Positions 5,211 to 5,790 of a stretch of 5,790 nt of DNA are shown here, piece after piece (the first letter of the stretch is position 1; each line of letters begins with the position of its first letter). This DNA comes from Bifidobacterium sp. UBA744 (GTDB lineage: Bacteria; Actinomycetota; Actinomycetes; Actinomycetales; Bifidobacteriaceae). The position numbers were made by a program, and so were the translations under genes. A model generated the notes under the pieces. The model was not told the DNA's origin, ran no database searches, and was given only the letters and a program-made list of their open reading frames with translations. Location of the stretch: the NCBI GenBank assembly GCA_002298605.1, contig DBKS01000046.1, positions 1,136-6,925 on the forward strand, read 5' to 3'.

Positions 5211-5235
5211 CGTGATTTTCGCGCGTGATTTCGCG
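5211..5235 (+). repeat. Tandem near-identical 12/13-bp repeat between the importer genes
   Basis: CGTGATTTTCGCG (5211-5223) is followed directly by CGTGATTTCGCG (5224-5235), differing by one T. It lies in the 64-base gap between the binding-protein and ATPase genes. It probably arose by slippage; no function can be assigned. Confidence 0.7.
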
Positions 5236-5258
5236 GTATTGCCTATTCGAGAGGATCA

Positions 5259-5790
5259 ATGACTATGGTTAGCAGTTCGCCCGTGGTGCTGGAGGTCAGG
5301 GGCGTCACCAAGGATTTCGGCGCCACCCATGCCCTGCGAGGCGTCGACTTCGACGTTCGCGCCGGCGAAATAGTCGGGCTGCTGGGCGCTAACGGCGCCG
5401 GCAAATCCACGTTGACCTCCATCATCTCCGGCGCGCTGCCGCCCACGTCGGGCAGCCTGGCGATCGAAGGCCGCACCGCGGTCTTGGGATCGGTGGCGGC
5501 CGCCTCGCGGGCGGGCGTCGAAACCATTGTCCAGAATCCCGATGATGCGTTGGTGGCGGACTGTTCCGTGGCGTATAACCTGGTGCTGCCGCGCATCATC
5601 CAGGGATTGTTCCCGGCGTACGCAGGCTCCGCCGCCATCGAGAAGGAGGCGAGACGGATCGCCGGTGACGAGTTGGACGGCATCGATCTCGACGCTTTGG
5701 TGCGCGACCTGCCCACAGGCCAGCGCCAGCAGGTGCTGATCGCCCGTTCGCTGTCCACGAATCCGAAACTGCTGATCCTCGACGAGCCGA
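5259..5790 (+). CDS. Sugar-type ABC importer ATPase (RbsA/MglA-like), truncated by window edge
   Basis: The first 177 residues of an ATP-binding protein are present and the frame runs off the window. Walker A is GANGAGKST (43-51), the Q-loop glutamine is Q92 (IVQNP), and Walker B is LLILDEP (171-177). The ABC signature reads LPTGQRQ (151-157), where LSxGQ is usual, so Pro replaces the Ser that normally contacts the nucleotide phosphate. Family members carry two such domains in about 500 residues, so a second ATPase half should lie outside. The ATG at 5259 has GAGAGGA (5249-5255) just before it; the ATG at 5265 is a possible alternative with longer spacing. Position after an RbsB-like lipoprotein, on the same strand, indicates an importer operon whose permease genes would follow. 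The family placement is an inference from the partner gene as well as the domain. Confidence 0.92.
   Translation, partial: MTMVSSSPVVLEVRGVTKDFGATHALRGVDFDVRAGEIVGLLGANGAGKSTLTSIISGALPPTSGSLAIEGRTAVLGSVAAASRAGVETIVQNPDDALVADCSVAYNLVLPRIIQGLFPAYAGSAAIEKEARRIAGDELDGIDLDALVRDLPTGQRQQVLIARSLSTNPKLLILDEP

Noticed and set aside
5243..5758. A 171-residue minus-strand open frame opposite the ABC ATPase
   Set aside because: It is the shadow of a gene with intact Walker A and B motifs, and it has no family features of its own.

Overview
The window looks like a chromosomal housekeeping stretch of a GC-rich actinomycete, most likely Bifidobacterium or a close relative. The clues are high GC, actinobacterial-style genes, and a 29-residue basic ribosomal protein of the bS22 (AURKAIP1/COX24-like) type that is characteristic of Actinomycetota. 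The genus is an inference from gene content, since no rRNA is present. No tRNA, rRNA, CRISPR array, insertion sequence, phage gene or origin was seen.

Layout. On the minus strand, positions 1-344 hold the N-terminal third or so of the DNA-repair ATPase RadA; its frame runs off the window. Divergent from it is a small secreted or membrane-anchored protein of unknown function (439-1095, +). Next comes the tiny bS22 gene (1254-1343, +), whose leader carries two back-to-back perfect palindromes. A strong intrinsic hairpin at 1374-1416 separates it from convergent rpiA and can serve both directions. Three genes then follow on the minus strand, read right to left: a cupin (3847-3377), an unusual ribonuclease HI with a His-rich insertion and a long C-terminal extension (3276-2239), and ribose-5-phosphate isomerase A (2158-1460). 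An intergenic region of about 320 bp (3848-4171) carries several inverted repeats. It leads rightwards into a sugar-type ABC importer: a lipoprotein substrate-binding protein (4172-5194) and the first part of an RbsA/MglA-like ATPase (5259 to the window end). Permease genes would be expected beyond the edge.

How the genes work together. RadA, RNase HI and bS22 serve DNA repair, R-loop removal and translation. RpiA feeds the non-oxidative pentose phosphate reactions, which are central to bifidobacterial sugar metabolism (the bifid shunt). The ABC importer could supply sugar, but its substrate cannot be read from the sequence. I see no new defence, mobile or biosynthetic system. The points most worth a second look are the paired palindromes in the bS22 leader, the two added regions in RNase HI, and the altered ABC signature motif.
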